Assembly (NCBI RefSeq): GCF_000269985.1
Contig: NC_016109.1
Coordinates: forward strand, 3,658,001-3,722,000
DNA: 64,000 nucleotides
Direction of reading: 5' to 3'
From: Kitasatospora setae KM-6054
GTDB taxonomy: Bacteria > Actinomycetota > Actinomycetes > Streptomycetales > Streptomycetaceae
The position numbers and the translations under genes were made by a program. The notes under the pieces are model-generated. The model saw only the letters and a list, made by a program, of their open reading frames with translations. It did no database searches and was not told where the DNA came from. Positions within the stretch are counted from its first letter, which is position 1. Every line of letters begins with the position of its first letter. Below are positions 61,484-64,000 of the stretch, piece after piece.

Positions 61484-64000
61484 ATGCGCACACCCGAGAT
61501 CAGCGAGGCGCGCCGGCTGGAGTGCGACGTCCTGGTGGTCGGCGGCGGCACCGCCGGGTCGATGGCCGCGATCGCCGCCGCCGAGGCCGGGGCGCGCGTC
61601 CTGCTGCTGGAGAAGGCGCACGTGCGCCACTCCGGGGCGCTCGCGATGGGCATGGACGGCGTCAACAACGCGATCGTCCCGGGCCGGGCCGACCCGGACG
61701 CGTACGTCGCCGAGATCACCCGGGCCAACGACGGCATCGTCAACCAGGCGACCGTCCGGCAGACCGCCCGGCGCGGCTTCGACATGGTGCGGCGGCTGGA
61801 GCGCTACGGCGTCAAGTTCGAGAAGGACGAGCACGGCGAGTACGCGGTGCGGCAGGTGCACCGCTCCGGGTCGTACGTGCTGCCGATGCCGGAGGGCAAG
61901 GACGTCAAGAAGGTGCTGTACCGCGTCCTGCGCGAGCGCCGGATGCGCGAGAAGGTCACCATCGAGAACCGGGTGATGCCGGTGCGGGTGCTCACCGACG
62001 GCGGGCGGGCGGTCGGCGCGGCCGGGTTCGACACCCGCAGCGGCGAGTTCGTGCTGGTCTCGGCCGGGGCGGTGGTGCTGGCCACCGGGCCGTGCGGACG
62101 GCTCGGGCTGCCGAGCAGCGGCTACCTGTACGGCACCTACGAGAACCCGACCAACGCGGGCGACGGCTACGCGATGGCGTACCACGCGGGCGCGGAGCTG
62201 TCCGGCATCGAGTGCTTCCAGATCAACCCGCTGATCAAGGACTACAACGGGCCGGCCTGCGCGTACGTCGCCAACCCGTTCGGCGGCTACCAGGTGAACC
62301 GGCACGGGGAGCGGTTCGTCGACTCCGACTACTGGTCGGGGCAGATGATGGCCGAGTTCGCGGTCGAACTCGCCTCCGAGCGCGGCCCGGTGTACCTGCG
62401 GACCACCCACCTGCCGGAGGAGACCGTGCAGGCCCTGGAGTCGATCCTGCACACCACCGAGCGCCCCAGCCGGGGCACCTTCCACGCCGGGCGCGGCCAC
62501 GACTACCGCACCCACGACGTCGAGATGCACATCTCCGAGATCGGCCTGTGCGGCGGCCACAGCGCGAGCGGCGTCTGGGTGGACGAGAACGCCGCGACCA
62601 CCGTGCCGGGGCTGTACGCGGCCGGCGACCTGGCCTGCGTGCCGCACAACTACATGATCGGGGCGTTCGTCTTCGGCGAGCTGGCCGGCACCCACGCCGC
62701 CGGCCGACTCCCCGCCGTGCGGGCCGCGTTGCCGGACGACCAGGTCGCCGACGCGCACCGGCTGGTCTACCGGGCGCTGGAGCACCCCGACGGGCCGCCG
62801 CAGCAGCAGGTCGAGTACAAGCTGCGGCGCTTCGTCAACGACTACATCGCCCCGCCGAAGACCGGCGCCCGGCTCTCCGTCGCGCTCGACCACTTCGAGC
62901 GGATGCGCGGCGAGGTCGCCTCGATCGGCGCCCGCACCCCGCACGAACTGATGCGGGCGGTCGAGGTCGACTTCATCCGGGACTGCGCCGAGATGGCCGC
63001 CCGCGCCTCGCTGGCCCGCGAGGAGTCCCGCTGGGGCCTCTACCACCAGCGCCTGGACCGCCCCGGGCGGGACGACGGCCGCTGGTTCCGGCACCTCAAC
63101 CTGCGCCGGCGGGCCGACGGCGCGATGGAGTTCCTGACCCGGCCGGTCGCGCCCTACCTCGTCCCCGTCGACGGGCTGGAACCGCCCGCCGGAGAGGTCG
63201 AACTGCTCGGCACCGTCGAGGCGATGGTGGTCGGCCGGACCGGAGTGAGCGCCGCCGCCCCCGACCGGACGGCCGCCGCCGGGGCGGCCAGACCGCGCGG
63301 CCGGGTGCTGGAAGTCCTGCGGGCCGAGGGCCCGGCGGTCATCGGCTACCTGACCGACCCCGACCCGGACGTCCGGCTGGCCGCCGTCGCCGCCCTCACC
63401 GAACACACCCCCGACGGCACCGGCCGCGCGCTGGCCGCCGCGCTCGGCGACCCCGACGGGCGGGTCCGCGGCGCGGCCACCGCCGGCCTGCGCGAACTGG
63501 TCGAGGTGCTCGACGCCTCGCTCGGGGACGCGCTGGCCGCCGCCGCCGACTCCCCCGACCCGGTGGTCCGGGCCAGCGTCCAGGAACTCGCCCGCGCCCT
63601 GCGGACCGGCTCGGTGGAGCTGTTCGCCGCCGGCCTGCGCGACCCGGAGACACCGGTACGGCTCCAGGCCGTCCGCGGCCTGGTCGCCCTGGACGCGGCC
63701 GCCGCGCTGGCCGCCGGCGCGGCCGACCCCGCCCGCGAGGTCCGGGTCGCCGTCGGCGAAGGACTGGGCGCCGTCGGCTCCCCCACCGCCGCCCCGACCC
63801 TCGCCCGGCTCGCCGCCGACCCGGACCCGCTCGTCCGGGCCGGCGCCCTCACCGGCGCCGCCGCCCTCGGCGGAGCCGGCCTGGCCGACCTCGCCGAACG
63901 CCCCGACCCGGCCTGGCAGGTCCGCAAGGCCGCCGCGGGCGTCCTCGGCGCCGCCGGCCGCTGGCCGGCGCTGGCCGCCCTGGCCGCGGACGGGAACGCC
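61484..64000 (+). CDS. AprA/fumarate-reductase-like flavoprotein with HEAT repeats, truncated
   Basis: At least 839 residues, running off the right edge. Residues 1-590 form a flavoprotein oxidoreductase: FAD loop VVGGGTAGSMAAIAAAEA near 17, GMDGVNNAIVPGRADPDAYV, YLYGTYENPTNAGDGYAMAY near 210, and GLYAAGDLACVPHNYMIGAF near 378. The layout matches fumarate reductase and the alpha subunit of adenylylsulfate reductase. From about 605 the sequence becomes HEAT-type repeats (VIGYLTDPDPDVRLAAVAAL, LAAALGDPDGRVRGAATAGL, LADLAERPDPAWQVRKAAAG) to the edge. ATG 61484 has GGAG upstream. With the ferredoxin it may reduce a substrate imported by the ABC system. The substrate is unknown. Confidence 0.87.
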   Translation, partial: MRTPEISEARRLECDVLVVGGGTAGSMAAIAAAEAGARVLLLEKAHVRHSGALAMGMDGVNNAIVPGRADPDAYVAEITRANDGIVNQATVRQTARRGFDMVRRLERYGVKFEKDEHGEYAVRQVHRSGSYVLPMPEGKDVKKVLYRVLRERRMREKVTIENRVMPVRVLTDGGRAVGAAGFDTRSGEFVLVSAGAVVLATGPCGRLGLPSSGYLYGTYENPTNAGDGYAMAYHAGAELSGIECFQINPLIKDYNGPACAYVANPFGGYQVNRHGERFVDSDYWSGQMMAEFAVELASERGPVYLRTTHLPEETVQALESILHTTERPSRGTFHAGRGHDYRTHDVEMHISEIGLCGGHSASGVWVDENAATTVPGLYAAGDLACVPHNYMIGAFVFGELAGTHAAGRLPAVRAALPDDQVADAHRLVYRALEHPDGPPQQQVEYKLRRFVNDYIAPPKTGARLSVALDHFERMRGEVASIGARTPHELMRAVEVDFIRDCAEMAARASLAREESRWGLYHQRLDRPGRDDGRWFRHLNLRRRADGAMEFLTRPVAPYLVPVDGLEPPAGEVELLGTVEAMVVGRTGVSAAAPDRTAAAGAARPRGRVLEVLRAEGPAVIGYLTDPDPDVRLAAVAALTEHTPDGTGRALAAALGDPDGRVRGAATAGLRELVEVLDASLGDALAAAADSPDPVVRASVQELARALRTGSVELFAAGLRDPETPVRLQAVRGLVALDAAAALAAGAADPAREVRVAVGEGLGAVGSPTAAPTLARLAADPDPLVRAGALTGAAALGGAGLADLAERPDPAWQVRKAAAGVLGAAGRWPALAALAADGNA

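Overview
The window is about 73% GC actinomycete DNA with GTG and TTG starts, 4-base start/stop overlaps and families typical of Streptomyces and Kitasatospora: XRE-DUF5753/DUF397 pairs, SpdB, MqnE of the futalosine menaquinone route, and a partial nuo cluster beside htpX. I read it as Streptomycetaceae; the genus is not settled.

Positions 1-27,740 are accessory DNA. From the left: an HNH plus P-loop ATPase gene cut by the window edge and a UPF1-like SF1 helicase (candidate defence pair); dapF; an XRE-DUF5753 regulator with an array of CGCAAG repeats; a DapF paralog paired with a desaturase-like membrane protein; a WhiJ-like regulator set (DUF397, XRE-DUF5753, ATP-binding protein); then a tightly overlapped set encoding a MurA/NikO-type enolpyruvyl transferase, a metallophosphatase, two divergent dCTP-deaminase-like proteins and a glycosyltransferase, followed by a serine hydrolase. 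After this comes the mobility region: HTH replication-type protein, ParB-like protein, MobA relaxase, MobC, SpdB-like protein, XRE regulator and a large serine integrase. The integrase abuts a yccF gene cut after its first 40 or so codons, so this is probably the right end of an integrated mobilizable element. I cannot find the rest of yccF in the window, so the left end is either outside it or lost.

Positions 27,740-30,700 hold a few intact genes (FMN reductase, phosphopantetheinyl transferase) among scars: a degraded alaS 3' end, a GNAT-like fragment and an IS1182-type transposase tail. Positions 30,750-42,300 are the chromosomal htpX and nuo block (nuoA,B,C,H,I,J,K,L,M,N, no D/E/F/G) on the minus strand. 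Between nuoL and nuoM sits a 62-codon ORF made of a 15-bp repeat, overlapping both neighbours by ATGA.

Positions 42,600-57,300 carry housekeeping genes: histidine kinase, HtrA-like protease, galE, a kinase with a PQQ-type propeller, TetR regulator, FabH-like synthase, L,D-transpeptidase, mqnE, threonine dehydratase, Lrp regulator, UbiX-like protein, cyclase, MOSC and VOC proteins. Positions 57,500-64,000 are one plus-strand operon: GntR regulator, small ferredoxin, an ABC importer whose binding protein carries a NosL-like tail, and an AprA/fumarate-reductase-like flavoprotein with C-terminal HEAT repeats running off the right edge.
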